A stretch of DNA of 64,000 nt from Roseiterribacter gracilis (GTDB taxonomy: Bacteria > Pseudomonadota > Alphaproteobacteria > BOG-932 > Roseiterribacteraceae), in the NCBI GenBank assembly GCA_018332375.1, contig BOPV01000001.1:868001-932000 (forward strand), read 5' to 3'. Position 1 is the stretch's first letter; the number at the start of each line of letters is the position of its first letter. Under the pieces are notes generated by a model, which was not told where the DNA came from, did not search any database, and saw only the letters and a list, made by a program, of their open reading frames with translations. Position numbers and translations under genes: made by a program. Positions 40,382 through 50,307 of this stretch are shown here, piece after piece.

Positions 40382-42579
40382 TGGCCGCGCGACCGGTCGA
40401 CCTGGTTGATCGCTGGTGTCGCGCGCAACGCTGCGATGATGTTCGACAGGTGCTTCACGTCGCGCACTTGAATGTCGATCAGCATTTCCCAGAAATCGAT
40501 CGACCGGCTGGTGACACGCAGATTGATGATGTTGCCCTGGTTCTTACCGATCACCGTCGACAAGGTGCCGAGCGCACCAGGCTCGTTGGCGATGACGACC
40601 TGCAGACGACCGACATGGCTGTCGCCGAGATCAAGCTCGTCGTCCCACGACACGTCCAGCCAACGTTCCGGCGTATCCTGAAAACCTTCCAGCGTCTCGC
40701 AATCGATCGTGTGGACCGTCACGCCTTTGCCGGTCGTGATGATGCCGACGATGCGATCGCCTGGCACCGGATGACAACAACCGGCGAAATGCACCGCGAC
40801 GCCCGCGATCAAGCCTTTGATCGGCAGCGGCCGGTCCTTGCCGGTGGCTTTCTTCTTCGCGCGTTCGCGCGCGATCGGAACCACCTTCTCTTCGGTCAGC
40901 AGCTTCTCGGCTTTGTCAGCCGGCGTCGTCTGCGTCTTGTGACCGGGGAAGATCGCGTTGAAGACTTCGCGTGCCGTGTGGATGCCGGCGCCGACATCGG
41001 CCAGCAGATCATCCGCCGTGTCCTGACGGAAAATCTTCAACACCTGCTGCAGCGCTTTTTCGGTGTATTCGTAGCCTTCGGCACGAAACAGCTTCTGCAG
41101 CATCGCGCGACCCAGCGAGACATACTCGCCGTGCTGCTGCGTGCGAATGTAGCGGCGGATGCGCGCGCGCGCTTTGCCGGTAACGACGAAGCGTTCCCAG
41201 CTCGGGGCTGGCGTCTGCGATTTTGAGGTCGCGATTTCGACCTGGTCGCCGTTCGACAAGGTCGACGACAACGGAACGATGCGCCCGTTCACTTTGGCGC
41301 CGACCGTGTGATCGCCGACTTCGGAATGGACCGCGTAAGCAAAGTCGACCGGCGTCGATCCACGCGGCAGCTGGATCAGATCGCCCTTCGGCGTGAAGCA
41401 GAATACCTGGTCCTGGAACAGTTCGAGCTTGGTGTGCTCGAGGAATTCTTCCGGCTTCTGCGCCTGTTCGAGAATATCGAGAAAGTCGCGCAGCCACTTG
41501 TACTGCCGACCGTCAGCGCGCTCGTTCGATTTGTAAGCCCAATGCGCGGCAACGCCGAGTTCGGCGACTTCGTGCATGTCCTTGGTACGGATCTGGATCT
41601 CAATACGCTGGCGCTCTGGACCCAGCACGGTCGTGTGCAGCGACTGATAGCCGTTCGGCTTCGGCGTCGAGATGTAATCTTTGAAACGGCCCGGTACGAC
41701 AGGATAGCGGCCGTGAATGGCGCCCAGCGCCTGATAACATTGCTCGATCGTGTCGACGACAACGCGGAACGCCATGATGTCCGAGAGTTGCTCGAACGCG
41801 ACGTTCTTCACCTGCATCTTGCGCCAGATCGAATAGGGCGATTTTTCGCGCCCCGACACATCGATCTCGAGACCGTGCTCGGCGATCTTCTCTTTCAACT
41901 CGGCGAGAATGCGACCGACCAGCCCGCCGCCTTCTTTGCGCAGATACTGCAAACGCGCGAGAATGGAATCGCGCGCGTCAGCGTTGATCTCGGCGAAGGA
42001 CAGGTCTTCGAGTTCGTCTTTGACCTGATGAATGCCGATACGTTCGGCAAGCGGCGCGTAGATTTCCAGCGTTTCGCGCGCGATGCGTTTTCGCTTCGCC
42101 GGATCTTTGACGTAATGCAGCGTCCGCATGTTGTGCAGACGGTCGGCCAGCTTGACCAGCAGCACGCGGATGTCGCGCGACATGGCCAACACCAGCTTGC
42201 GGAAATTCTCCGCCTGCTTGGCGCTTTCGGCACGTTTGGGATCGTCGTCAGCTGCTAGCTCGATGCGCGACAGCTTGGTGACGCCGTCGACCAGCTCGGC
42301 GATTTCCTTGCCGAACAGACGTTCGATATCGGCGAGCGTCGCGCTGGTGTCTTCGATCGTGTCGTGCAGCAGCGCAGTCACGATCGACGCGGTGTCGAGC
42401 TTCAGCTCGGTCAGGATGCCCGCAACTTCCAACGGGTGGGAGAAGTACGGGTCACCCGAGGCGCGCGTCTGCGCCCCATGCACTTTCATCGAATAGACGT
42501 AGGCGCGATTGAGCGCGTCCTCGTCCGCTTGCGGATCGTAGGCCTTGACCCGATCAACCAGCTCGTATTGCCGGATCAT
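40378..42579 (-). CDS. bifunctional (p)ppGpp synthetase/hydrolase (Rel/SpoT)
   Basis: A 733-aa long RelA/SpoT homologue that makes and degrades the stringent alarmone. The N-terminal HD hydrolase domain is intact ([10 protein letters not shown] and [14 protein letters not shown] near residues 47-80, then [11 protein letters not shown] near 145). The synthetase domain reads [23 protein letters not shown] near 295-317. TGS ([32 protein letters not shown]) and a C-terminal ACT domain follow. It heads the coupled run to parC and follows rpoZ by 41 nt, a widespread pairing. Confidence 0.96.
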   Translation of the reverse strand: MIRQYELVDRVKAYDPQADEDALNRAYVYSMKVHGAQTRASGDPYFSHPLEVAGILTELKLDTASIVTALLHDTIEDTSATLADIERLFGKEIAELVDGVTKLSRIELAADDDPKRAESAKQAENFRKLVLAMSRDIRVLLVKLADRLHNMRTLHYVKDPAKRKRIARETLEIYAPLAERIGIHQVKDELEDLSFAEINADARDSILARLQYLRKEGGGLVGRILAELKEKIAEHGLEIDVSGREKSPYSIWRKMQVKNVAFEQLSDIMAFRVVVDTIEQCYQALGAIHGRYPVVPGRFKDYISTPKPNGYQSLHTTVLGPERQRIEIQIRTKDMHEVAELGVAAHWAYKSNERADGRQYKWLRDFLDILEQAQKPEEFLEHTKLELFQDQVFCFTPKGDLIQLPRGSTPVDFAYAVHSEVGDHTVGAKVNGRIVPLSSTLSNGDQVEIATSKSQTPAPSWERFVVTGKARARIRRYIRTQQHGEYVSLGRAMLQKLFRAEGYEYTEKALQQVLKIFRQDTADDLLADVGAGIHTAREVFNAIFPGHKTQTTPADKAEKLLTEEKVVPIARERAKKKATGKDRPLPIKGLIAGVAVHFAGCCHPVPGDRIVGIITTGKGVTVHTIDCETLEGFQDTPERWLDVSWDDELDLGDSHVGRLQVVIANEPGALGTLSTVIGKNQGNIINLRVTSRSIDFWEMLIDIQVRDVKHLSNIIAALRATPAINQVDRSRGQ

Positions 42580-42620
42580 GACCTACGGATCTGCACGGGA
42601 TGCCTGGTCGAAGAAGCGCC

Positions 42621-43073
42621 TTACTTCTGGTCGTCGAAATCGACGTCGGTCGGCGTGTCTTCGCCGAGGTCGGTCAGATCGATTTCGTCTTCGTCGAGAT
42701 CGTCATCATCGTCGGCGCCGGCAACTTCGAGGTCTTCGCCGGTGCCTTCGATCTGCATGCCTTCGCCGGTCAGCGATTCATGCGGACGGACCCAGCCCTG
42801 CTCGCCGTCCATCAGCTCGATGATTTCGTCTTCCTGCTCATCGGCGAGCACGACGCGCTGGTGACCCTTCACCAACGTCTCGCGCAGGTCGTCGAGCGTG
42901 ACGGTTTCATCGGCGATCTCGCGCAGCGCGACGACCGGGTTCTTGTCGTTGTCGCGTTCGACGCTGAGCTGGGCGCCGCCGCCAAGCTCCCGGGCTCGCT
43001 GACTGGCCATCATGACCAGCTCGAACCGGTTGGGCACTTTACGAACGCAATCTTCGGCGGTGACGCGCGCCAT
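42621..43073 (-). CDS. rpoZ: RNA polymerase omega subunit with long acidic tail
   Basis: 150-aa omega subunit. The core ([33 protein letters not shown]) is canonical up to about residue 75, and the following 75 residues are an Asp/Glu-rich tail with an unbroken acidic stretch ([20 protein letters not shown]). Alphaproteobacterial omegas are often 100-150 aa, so the extension is at the long end. The ATG at 43073 is fixed by the conserved start MARVTAEDC; the gene is divergent from the uracil-DNA glycosylase and precedes rel. Confidence 0.95.
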   Translation of the reverse strand: MARVTAEDCVRKVPNRFELVMMASQRARELGGGAQLSVERDNDKNPVVALREIADETVTLDDLRETLVKGHQRVVLADEQEDEIIELMDGEQGWVRPHESLTGEGMQIEGTGEDLEVAGADDDDDLDEDEIDLTDLGEDTPTDVDFDDQK

Positions 43074-43180
43074 GAAAAAACCTCGGAATCCCGTTGAGAA
43101 AGACCGCAGAACATAGGGTTGTGCGCCTGCGAAGGCAAGCAACGCTTGACCTTTCAACCCCTGTCGGGACCCTCGGTCGC

Positions 43181-43762
43181 ATGGAGTGCAAGCCCAACTG
43201 CGGACGGTGCAGACGGCTGGTCCGGTACCGCGACGCCAACCGCGCCCGCTATCCCGACTGGCACAATGGCCCGGTTCTGGCCGAGGGACCGCTGCATGCG
43301 CCGCTTTTGCTGGTCGGGCTGGCGCCTGGATTGAAAGGCGCCAACCGGACGGGCCGGCCCTTTGTCGGCGATGCGTCGGGCGATCTGGTCCAAGCGGCCC
43401 TCGCCACCCGACCCGAGCCAGCGATCCGGATCACCAACGCCGCCCTTTGCGCTCCGCCCCAGAACGCACCGACCCCGGCCGAGCTGGCCAAGTGCCGCCC
43501 CTTTCTGGCCGCCGAACTGGCGCGGCCGTCGGTACGCGCAATATTCGCAATCGGCGCGGTCGCGCACGCGCAAGTTCTACGCGCGCTGGGAAGCAGCGGC
43601 CGCGCGCATACATTCGCGCACGGTGCGGTCCATCAATTGGACGATGGCCGAATGCTGATCGACAGTTACCATTGTTCGCGACTGAACGTGTCGACGGGCA
43701 GAATAACAGCGGCCATGTTCGAAGCCGCGCTCGATCTTGCTAGGAGGGCCGCATGCGTCTGA
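43181..43762 (+). CDS. uracil-DNA glycosylase, family 5 (UdgB) type
   Basis: 193-aa predicted iron-sulfur uracil-DNA glycosylase. The N-terminus [10 protein letters not shown] supplies closely spaced cysteines with two more in [20 protein letters not shown] (about residues 88-107), fitting the 4Fe-4S site. Motif I is [22 protein letters not shown], where Ala-Asn-Arg-Thr-Gly-Arg is the family 5 hallmark, and motif II is [13 protein letters not shown]. The ATG at 43181 is preferred; an upstream in-frame ATG at 43094 would enter the rpoZ promoter. Ends 10 nt inside the next gene. Confidence 0.9.
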   Translation: MECKPNCGRCRRLVRYRDANRARYPDWHNGPVLAEGPLHAPLLLVGLAPGLKGANRTGRPFVGDASGDLVQAALATRPEPAIRITNAALCAPPQNAPTPAELAKCRPFLAAELARPSVRAIFAIGAVAHAQVLRALGSSGRAHTFAHGAVHQLDDGRMLIDSYHCSRLNVSTGRITAAMFEAALDLARRAACV

Positions 43763-44199
43763 CCTGCCGCATCGCACAAGAAAGCGACGTCGAAGACGCG
43801 CTGTCGTTGCTCGATCGCGTTGGCCAGATGCGCGAAGGCGCGATGGCCGAACTCGAACGCTGGCGCGTGCTGGAATCGAACGGCTCGCTGATCGGCTGTG
43901 GTGGAATCGAATATCGCGGCAGCGACGCGGCGTTGCTGCGCGGCGTCGCGGTGCCGGCTTCGTTGCGCGGCAAAGGCCATGGCCAGTTGCTGGTGAAAGA
44001 GCTGGTCGATCTCGCACACAGTTTGGGCGCGACGCGCGTCTACGCCTTCTCAACCGGCGCGATTCCGTTTTTCACCAAGCTGGGCTGGAAGCGTGTGCAG
44101 GTCGACGAGCTGGTCGCCGCCCTGCCCGATGCGCCGCAAGTGGAGTCGTTCCGCAAACGCGGTTGGCTGCCGACCGAAGTTGCCTGGCGCGCGCCGTAA
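43753..44199 (+). CDS. GNAT family N-acetyltransferase (amino-acid acetyltransferase-like)
   Basis: 148-aa acetyltransferase. Motif A is LLRGVAVPASLRGKGHGQLLVKELVDLAHSLGA at about residues 63-95, followed by VYAFSTGAIPFFTKLGWKRV. The arrangement resembles the C-terminal acetyltransferase domain of ArgA/ArsN2-like proteins. An excellent AGGAGG sits 5 nt before the ATG. It overlaps the glycosylase gene by 10 nt, suggesting coupling. Whether it makes N-acetylglutamate is not shown. Confidence 0.9.
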   Translation: MRLTCRIAQESDVEDALSLLDRVGQMREGAMAELERWRVLESNGSLIGCGGIEYRGSDAALLRGVAVPASLRGKGHGQLLVKELVDLAHSLGATRVYAFSTGAIPFFTKLGWKRVQVDELVAALPDAPQVESFRKRGWLPTEVAWRAP

Positions 44200-44234
44200 A
44201 GGTGCGCGTCTTCAATCAAACTCGGGCGCCGTAA

Positions 44235-44714
44235 CTAGCCTTTGTTGTTGGACCGCAGCGTGCGCGACTGCTCGCGCTTCCAGTCGCGGTCTTTGATCGT
44301 CGCGCGCTTGTCGTGCTGCTTTTTGCCTTTGGCGACGCCGATCAGCACTTTGGCTTTGCCGCGTTCGGTGAAATAGACCGACATCGGCACCAAAGTGACG
44401 CCTTCGCGCTTGATCGATGCGACCAAGCGCGCAAGTTCGCGCCGCTTCACCAGCAATTTGCGCGGACGCTTGATCTCGTGCTGCAGGCGTTTCGACGCCT
44501 GCTCATATTCCGGAATGTTGGCGTTGATCAGAAACAGCTCGCCGGCGATCTCGCCGGCATAGCTTTCATTGATCGACGCTTTGCCGGTGCGCAGCGATTT
44601 GACCTCGGTGCCATGCAGCACGATGCCCGCTTCGACTGTTTCTTCGATGAAATAGTCAAAGCGTGCACGCCGGTTCTGCGCGACCGGTTTCGGTTCTTCT
44701 GCTGCCTGCGCCAT
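44235..44714 (-). CDS. smpB: SsrA-binding protein SmpB
   Basis: 159-aa tmRNA partner in trans-translation. The conserved [40 protein letters not shown] is at about residues 14-53, LLVKRREL near 89 and the basic tail [22 protein letters not shown] near 130-151. It follows dapA by only 4 nt, a frequent alphaproteobacterial arrangement. No ssrA (tmRNA) gene is visible in the window. Confidence 0.97.
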   Translation of the reverse strand: MAQAAEEPKPVAQNRRARFDYFIEETVEAGIVLHGTEVKSLRTGKASINESYAGEIAGELFLINANIPEYEQASKRLQHEIKRPRKLLVKRRELARLVASIKREGVTLVPMSVYFTERGKAKVLIGVAKGKKQHDKRATIKDRDWKREQSRTLRSNNKG

Positions 44715-44718
44715 AATC

Positions 44719-45594
44719 TCAGTTCAAAAGTCCAGCGCTTCGCATCGCGGCATCAACCGTTTCGCGACCCGCCGGCGAGCATGCCACGAGCGGCAGGCGT
44801 ACTTCGTCCGTGCACTTGTTCAACAGGCTTGCCGCGTACTTCACCGGTGCCGGGCTAGTTTCGACAAACATCGCGTGGTGCAGCGGCATCAAACGGTCGC
44901 GCGCCTTCGCCATCGTCGCCAAATCGCCCTTCTGCCACGCCGCATGCATCTCGGCGCACAGCTTGGGCGCAACGTTTGCGGTCACCGAAATACAGCCGAC
45001 ACCGCCTTGCGCGAGAAACGCGGTCGCAGTGGCGTCTTCGCCCGACAACTGGCAGAAGTCTGGGCCGATGACGGTGCGCGTGCGCAACGGTCTGGCAAGG
45101 TCTGCGGTCGCATCCTTCACGCCGACGATGTTCTTGAGCTTGGCCAGTCGCGCCATCGTCTCGACGCTCATGTCGATGACCGAACGCGGCGGGATGTTGT
45201 AGATCACGATAGGCAGGTCGACCTGGTCATGAATCGCAGCGTAATGACGATACAAGCCCTCCTGGCTCGGCTTGTTGTAGTACGGCGTGACGACGAGCAG
45301 CGCGTTGGCGCCCGCTTTCTTCGCCGCCAGCCCGAGTCGAATCGCCTCGGCGGTGCTGTTCGACCCGGCGCCCGCGATCACCGGGACGCGGCCAGCAGCC
45401 GCCTCGACACACAACGCAACGACGCGATCATGCTCTTCATGGCTAAGCGTGGGCGACTCGCCGGTGGTGCCGCAGGGAATCAGGCCGTTGGTGCCTTCGC
45501 GGATCTGCCAGTCGACCAGGTCTTGGAACGCGCGTTCGTCGAGCTTCCCGTTACGAAACGGGGTCAACAATGCGACGAGCGAACCGGAAAACAT
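44719..45594 (-). CDS. dapA: 4-hydroxy-tetrahydrodipicolinate synthase
   Basis: First committed step of lysine and diaminopimelate synthesis. The 291-aa TIM barrel has [16 protein letters not shown] at about residues 41-56, Tyr in [12 protein letters not shown] near 133 and the Schiff-base Lys in [13 protein letters not shown] near 161. Length standard. Its start is only 30 nt from the divergent slt start. Confidence 0.97.
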   Translation of the reverse strand: MFSGSLVALLTPFRNGKLDERAFQDLVDWQIREGTNGLIPCGTTGESPTLSHEEHDRVVALCVEAAAGRVPVIAGAGSNSTAEAIRLGLAAKKAGANALLVVTPYYNKPSQEGLYRHYAAIHDQVDLPIVIYNIPPRSVIDMSVETMARLAKLKNIVGVKDATADLARPLRTRTVIGPDFCQLSGEDATATAFLAQGGVGCISVTANVAPKLCAEMHAAWQKGDLATMAKARDRLMPLHHAMFVETSPAPVKYAASLLNKCTDEVRLPLVACSPAGRETVDAAMRSAGLLN

Positions 45595-45624
45595 GCTGGC
45601 ACTCCCAAAGGGATATGGGGGGAA

Positions 45625-47607
45625 ATGGCCGGCACCTTCGCGATGGGGGATGGCATAGTCAAGAAAGCCCTGGGCGCAGCCCGACTACATAGCTACGCGG
45701 TCCTGCTGGCCCTGCCCCTTCTTGTTCTGGCGCCCGCAGCGCGCGCCGATCAGCTTTCCGTTGCGCGTAGCGCCATCAACGCGGCGGATGCCGGCCGTTG
45801 GAGCGAGGCCTACGACACGGCGTCGCGCGACCCGCTGGTCAAAAAACTGATCACCTGGATGGACATTACGCGCCCCGCTTCGCCGGTCGCGTTCGACGAC
45901 ATCGCCAAGTTCGTTGCGGTCAATCCTGACTGGCCGCTGCCGCAGACGATGCGGATGCGCGCCGAAGACGCGCTTGTGCCAGGCGCCGATCCGGCCAAAG
46001 TCGTCGCCTTCTTCCAGCAATATCCGCCGTTGATGCCGAATGGCGCGACCGCCTATGCCGAAGCGTTGCGCGCGCGTGGCGATGAAGCCGGTGCGGTCGC
46101 AACGCTGCGCAAATTCTTTGCTGACGGCAAAATGACGATCAGCCAGGTCCGCGATTTCGCTGCCAAGCATGGCGCGTCGTTGCGCCCGGACGATTACTGG
46201 CTGCGCGCCGATCGGCTTGTCTGGGACGGCGACGTCGAAGGCGCGCAAGTTCTGGTTCCGTGGATGAACGGCGAGCCGCAGGCGCAGATTCAGGCGCGCA
46301 TCGCGCTGGCGCAAAACATCTCTTCGGCCGAACCTGCCTTCGCCAAACTCAGCGAAGACTCGCAGATGCAGCCCGGCGTGGCGTTCGAACGCGCCAAGTG
46401 GCTGCGCCGCCATGATCGCGACGTTGAATCGATCAGCATTCTCGACGCCACCGCACCGACTGTGCCGCGGCCTGAGAAATGGTGGAACGAGCGCAACATC
46501 CTGGCGCGTCGCGCGCTCGATCGCGGCGCCTATGACGATGCCTATCGCATCGCAGCCGAACACCGGCAGATCGACGGCGTGTCGTACAACGACGCCGAAT
46601 GGCTAGCGGGCTACATCGCGCTCCGTTGCAAAGACGATCCCAATCGCGCCGAACGCCACTTCCTCGACATGTCGAAGAAGGTACAGACGCCGATCAGCGT
46701 CGCGCGCGCCAATTACTGGTTGGGACGCGCACGCGAAAAGCGCGGTGACGAGCCAGGTGCGCGCGCCGCTTACGAAATCGCGTCGCGCCATATGCACACT
46801 TTCTACGGTCAGCTGGCGCACGCAAAAGTGCACCCGGGCAAGCCGCTGACGCTGCCGCTGCAACCATCGCCGTCAGGCACCGACCTGGCAGCGTTTGGCC
46901 GCCAGGAAAATGTCGAAGTCGCACGGCTGCTGACCCGGCTCGACGAGACCCGCCGCGCCAATATTTTCGTGCGCCGCGTGGTCGAACTTGCGGACAAGCC
47001 GGTCGATGCAATGCTGGCCTTGAAGCTCGCCAAGGAAATCAACGACACGCCAAGCGTGATCGAACTGGCGAAAAAGCTGGCGCAGAACGGCGTCGCAGTA
47101 CTGTCCGACGGATATCCGACCATCGCTACGCCAGCGCGTCCCGAAGCAGCGTTCGTGAACGCGATCATCCGGCAAGAGACGACGTTCAACCCGACCGCCG
47201 TGAATCCGAATAGCGGCGCCACCGGCCTGATGCAGCTGATGCCTGCGACGGCGCAGGAAATCGCCAAGAAGCTCAAAATCAAACACAAGACCGCACAGCT
47301 GCTCCAGCCGGCGCACAACGTGCAGCTTGGTTCGTACTATCTAGGCCAGCTGGTCGACCGGTTTGGCGGCAGTTACGTGATGGCGGCGGCTGGGTACAAT
47401 GCTGGTCCCGGCCGGCCGATTTCGTGGCGCCGGGGCGAGTTGGATCCCAAGGCCAATCTCGAACGCGCCATCGATTTCGTCGAACGGATCCCGTTCGCCG
47501 AGACGCGCAACTACGTGCAGCGCGTGCTCGAAAGCGTGTCGGTCTATCGCGCCAAACTGGCCGGCGGAACCGCACCGCTGCAGATCGAACACGACCTGAC
47601 CCGGTGA
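45625..47607 (+). CDS. slt: soluble lytic murein transglycosylase
   Basis: Periplasmic enzyme cleaving the MurNAc-GlcNAc bond with 1,6-anhydro product formation. From the ATG at 45625 it has 660 aa: a signal peptide ([21 protein letters not shown], cut near residue 39), a long helical superhelix region of tetratricopeptide-like repeats, and a C-terminal SLT domain with [31 protein letters not shown] (catalytic Glu) and [11 protein letters not shown]. An ATG at 45643 is an alternative start. It is divergent from dapA and followed by a palindromic terminator. Confidence 0.95.
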   Translation: MAGTFAMGDGIVKKALGAARLHSYAVLLALPLLVLAPAARADQLSVARSAINAADAGRWSEAYDTASRDPLVKKLITWMDITRPASPVAFDDIAKFVAVNPDWPLPQTMRMRAEDALVPGADPAKVVAFFQQYPPLMPNGATAYAEALRARGDEAGAVATLRKFFADGKMTISQVRDFAAKHGASLRPDDYWLRADRLVWDGDVEGAQVLVPWMNGEPQAQIQARIALAQNISSAEPAFAKLSEDSQMQPGVAFERAKWLRRHDRDVESISILDATAPTVPRPEKWWNERNILARRALDRGAYDDAYRIAAEHRQIDGVSYNDAEWLAGYIALRCKDDPNRAERHFLDMSKKVQTPISVARANYWLGRAREKRGDEPGARAAYEIASRHMHTFYGQLAHAKVHPGKPLTLPLQPSPSGTDLAAFGRQENVEVARLLTRLDETRRANIFVRRVVELADKPVDAMLALKLAKEINDTPSVIELAKKLAQNGVAVLSDGYPTIATPARPEAAFVNAIIRQETTFNPTAVNPNSGATGLMQLMPATAQEIAKKLKIKHKTAQLLQPAHNVQLGSYYLGQLVDRFGGSYVMAAAGYNAGPGRPISWRRGELDPKANLERAIDFVERIPFAETRNYVQRVLESVSVYRAKLAGGTAPLQIEHDLTR

Positions 47608-47609
47608 CG

Positions 47610-47639
47610 GAAAATTAGCTGCAATTGCAGCTAATTTTC
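47610..47639. terminator. 30-bp perfect palindrome, likely bidirectional terminator of slt
   Basis: Two 15-nt arms GAAAATTAGCTGCAA / TTGCAGCTAATTTTC meet without a spacer, 2 nt after the slt stop. Folded as RNA it gives an AGCTGC/GCAGCT stem with an AATT loop, preceded by AAAATT and followed by AATTTT, which is terminator-like on both strands. It is strikingly AT-rich against the GC-rich surroundings. Confidence 0.75.
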
Positions 47640-47702
47640 GTCGGGAACAATCGCGCGCGGATCGCTTTCCCTGCTCACCCAAATTGCGGGACGAGCAGGC
47701 CT

Positions 47703-47936
47703 ATGGACAGTATGAGCAAAGACGATCTGGTGCGCGCAGTGCGGGCACTGGGTTGGGACGTCGACGAACTGCCGAGCAAGCTCTACGGCACGCCGAAGCA
47801 AATTCACGAATGGCTGCGTGGCGCAATACCGGTGCCGGCGTCGGTCGCGACCTTGGTGCGCCGCGCGCTACGCGACCGTGATCACCAGCGGCGCACCGGC
47901 CCGGTGTCGACATGGACAAAATTGTCGTCGGGATAA
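47703..47936 (+). CDS. small hypothetical protein, 77 aa, possible helix-turn-helix
   Basis: Basic 77-aa protein: MDSMSKDDLVRAVRALGWDVDELPSK-like helical N-terminus, then GTPKQIHEWLRGAIPVPASVATLVRRAL, which has the spacing of a Cro/CI-like helix-turn-helix (helix, turn at Gly, recognition helix). No family recognised. It has its own start (ATG 47703 or 47712) with a weak ribosome binding site and its last 55 nt overlap the convergent DUF882 gene, where the C-terminus is forced by the other frame. Real gene status is likely but not certain. Confidence 0.6.
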   Translation: MDSMSKDDLVRAVRALGWDVDELPSKLYGTPKQIHEWLRGAIPVPASVATLVRRALRDRDHQRRTGPVSTWTKLSSG

Positions 47937-48442
47937 TAGCCGACGCCGCCCGCTTTCATGGATAGCGCCGCTTTGCGCAGGCGGTTGAGCGGCACGCCCG
48001 GCATGCGCACGTCGATCGCCTGGCCTTTGCAGTGGAAACTGTTCACCGCGACCGCGCTCGAAGCTTCGCACAACAGCGCGTTGGTCATCGGCGACCGATA
48101 ACCCGAGATGACGTGGAACGGCGTCTTGGTGCCGATCCGTTTGCGCAATGCGTGAATCTGATCGAGCAGATGCGGGTCGATGCGATGGACGTCACCCGAA
48201 CGATGATCGCGCAGCAGCTTCTCGATCGCGCGCAACGCCGACGGCACATATTTGCCGCCATGCGCATATTCGGCGGTCAGCTTCTCGCCCGTATGCAGAT
48301 TGAGGAACGATAATTCGCGTCCGCCAATCGCGCGCGGCGCGGCGAAAGCTTCGATCGGGGTCAATGCAGCGCCCGCAATCACGCAGGCTCCACCCAGCAG
48401 CAGGCGTCGGCGGCTGATCCCGCCCGGCGTCGCATCCCCCAT
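47882..48442 (-). CDS. DUF882 / YcbK-type M15 peptidase-like protein with Tat signal
   Basis: 186-aa exported protein. The N-terminus ISRRRLLLGGACVIAGAALTPIEAFA is a twin-arginine signal with cut after about residue 34. The mature part is a DUF882 domain: LSFLNLHTGEKL, HVISGYRSPMTNALL near residues 106-120, SFHCKGQAIDVRM near 135-147 and the final HVDTGPVRRW, giving the His-Asp-His zinc ligands of M15 peptidases. Such proteins are thought to trim peptidoglycan peptides. It directly follows the L,D-transpeptidase gene on the same strand, suggesting a shared cell-wall job. Confidence 0.92.
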   Translation of the reverse strand: MGDATPGGISRRRLLLGGACVIAGAALTPIEAFAAPRAIGGRELSFLNLHTGEKLTAEYAHGGKYVPSALRAIEKLLRDHRSGDVHRIDPHLLDQIHALRKRIGTKTPFHVISGYRSPMTNALLCEASSAVAVNSFHCKGQAIDVRMPGVPLNRLRKAALSMKAGGVGYYPDDNFVHVDTGPVRRW

Positions 48443-48565
48443 CCGGTCCCTCGTCGCGTTTCGGTCCGTGGCGCGCGTCGTACGGCGGCTCCACTGAAGG
48501 AAGCCTTACCCGCACAGCGGCGACTATCGGACCTAGCCGATTCCGCAGCGCACCGGAAGCGTCGA

Positions 48566-50236
48566 TTAGTTACCGATCGCCGCAGTCCGCGCGCGGACCG
48601 GTGCACGCGGTCGTTCAACCGCCTGCAACAATCTTGAATCACGCCCGTAGAAGTCCTGGCCGAGCACCAGATTGCCGGTCTCGTCGAGCCAAGCGGTGCG
48701 ATAGATCAGGTGCACAGGCACCGGATGCGCAGCCGAAATTGTCACAGTCGAGCCGAGGTTCAGCGCCTCGTCGATTTTGTTCGGCTGCACCGTCGGCAGG
48801 ACGAACGATGCCAGCGCGCGCGCATCGCCGACGCGCACGCAGCCGGACGAGAAGAAGCGCAGGTCGCGCTGAAACTTCGCGGTCTCGGGCGTGTCGTGCA
48901 GATAGATGTCGTCGGTGTTCGGGATCACGAACTTGAACCGGCCGAGCGGGTTCTTCGGTCCCGGCGGATGCACCAGCCGGTAGCGCAGGATCGACGCGCG
49001 CTTCCAATCGATCTCATACGGATCGATCGGGCCGCCGCCGGTCTCGCGGCCGTCATACACTTCCAGCCCACGCACCTGCATGTAGCCGGGGTCCTGGCGC
49101 ACTTTCGGCAGAATATCTTTGACCGCGATCGTGCGCGGCACCGTCCAGCGCGGATTGACCACCAGTGCCGTGATCTTCGAGCTGAAGGTCGGCGTTTGGC
49201 GATAGGCCGCACCGACGACCACCGGCATTTGCAGCACGGTCTTGCCGTCTTCGATCGCTGTCAGCCAGAAGCTGCCGATATTGACCAGCACGTGCCGGCC
49301 TTTGAGTTCGGGCCCAAGCCAGCGCGCACGTTCGAGATTGACCGCAATCTGCTTGGCGCGGTCGGCCGGCGTCGCGTTCAACGCCGCGCGCGTGTTCTTG
49401 CCGATCGCGCCATCAGCATCGATGCCGTGCTTCTGCTGGAAGTCCATGACCGCTTCGGCCAGCGCGTCGTCATACAGATCGGGCTCGGCAATCACCTGCC
49501 CGTTCGCATGCCAGCCACCGGCGATCATACGTTCGCGCAACGCCGGCACCGCAACCGCATCATGCTGTCCCGGCTTGAGCGCCGTCGGCCCTGTAATCGA
49601 CGGGACTTGCGGCCACGACGCCGTCGTCTTGGTGATGGTGCGGTAGATGCCAAGCGCACGTTTCAGCGCGCGATATTCCGCCGTCTGCGGCGCCAGCGAC
49701 GCAAATGCCGCCGCAGCCTGATCACGCGGCGCCATGCGCACACCCGCCAGCAACGGAACCGGATCGCCGACTTCAACGTCAGGACCGCGCTCGTCGATTG
49801 CGCCCGGCGCAACCTGACCAAAGCGAAGATCGTTGGTGTAGCGCAGCAGCGCGCGCGTCAGCAGCAAGTCGGCATCGAGCCGCGCCGTCGCGTCGCCTTT
49901 GGCGCGCAGCATGATCTCGGCGGTGTGATAGCGCTGCGGATCGAGCCCGTCGGCGTCGGATTGCGCGATCGCGTTCAGCGCCGCCTGGCCCCATTCGTTG
50001 GGACCCGTGGCCTCAATCCAGGCCGGTTCCCATCCACGCGGTGCATAGAAACGATCGAGCGTCGCGGCGTCTTCGGCGGTTGCCGCGCGCCGTTGCAGAT
50101 CGGCTGCGGCCTGCGCCGGCTGCACCCATGCAAGCACGCCAACCAGCACGAGCCAGACGGCGACCGGACGCAGAAGCGAAGCAAAACGCATTGGAAGCGG
50201 GACTCGAGCACTGAAGAACGGGCGGCACCCTACCAT
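48566..50236 (-). CDS. YcbB-type L,D-transpeptidase
   Basis: Forms 3-3 peptidoglycan crosslinks in the periplasm. A signal peptide (LLRPVAVWLVLVGVLAWVQPAQA) precedes a scaffold region, a peptidoglycan-binding domain around residues 265-300 (ALAEAVMDFQQKHGIDADGAIGKNTRAALN) and a YkuD domain from about 330 with HDTPETAKFQRDLRFFSSGCVRV, the His and catalytic Cys. The ATG at 50236 has AGGGGG upstream (556 aa); an ATG at 50191 gives a shorter signal peptide but no ribosome binding site. Followed by the DUF882 gene. Confidence 0.92.
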   Translation of the reverse strand: MVGCRPFFSARVPLPMRFASLLRPVAVWLVLVGVLAWVQPAQAAADLQRRAATAEDAATLDRFYAPRGWEPAWIEATGPNEWGQAALNAIAQSDADGLDPQRYHTAEIMLRAKGDATARLDADLLLTRALLRYTNDLRFGQVAPGAIDERGPDVEVGDPVPLLAGVRMAPRDQAAAAFASLAPQTAEYRALKRALGIYRTITKTTASWPQVPSITGPTALKPGQHDAVAVPALRERMIAGGWHANGQVIAEPDLYDDALAEAVMDFQQKHGIDADGAIGKNTRAALNATPADRAKQIAVNLERARWLGPELKGRHVLVNIGSFWLTAIEDGKTVLQMPVVVGAAYRQTPTFSSKITALVVNPRWTVPRTIAVKDILPKVRQDPGYMQVRGLEVYDGRETGGGPIDPYEIDWKRASILRYRLVHPPGPKNPLGRFKFVIPNTDDIYLHDTPETAKFQRDLRFFSSGCVRVGDARALASFVLPTVQPNKIDEALNLGSTVTISAAHPVPVHLIYRTAWLDETGNLVLGQDFYGRDSRLLQAVERPRAPVRARTAAIGN

Positions 50237-50307
50237 GTGCCCCCTAACCCCGGATGAAGCCTGCGCGAAGATCGCAACACTGTTGCCGTGCCGCGACAGG
50301 GTATCGG

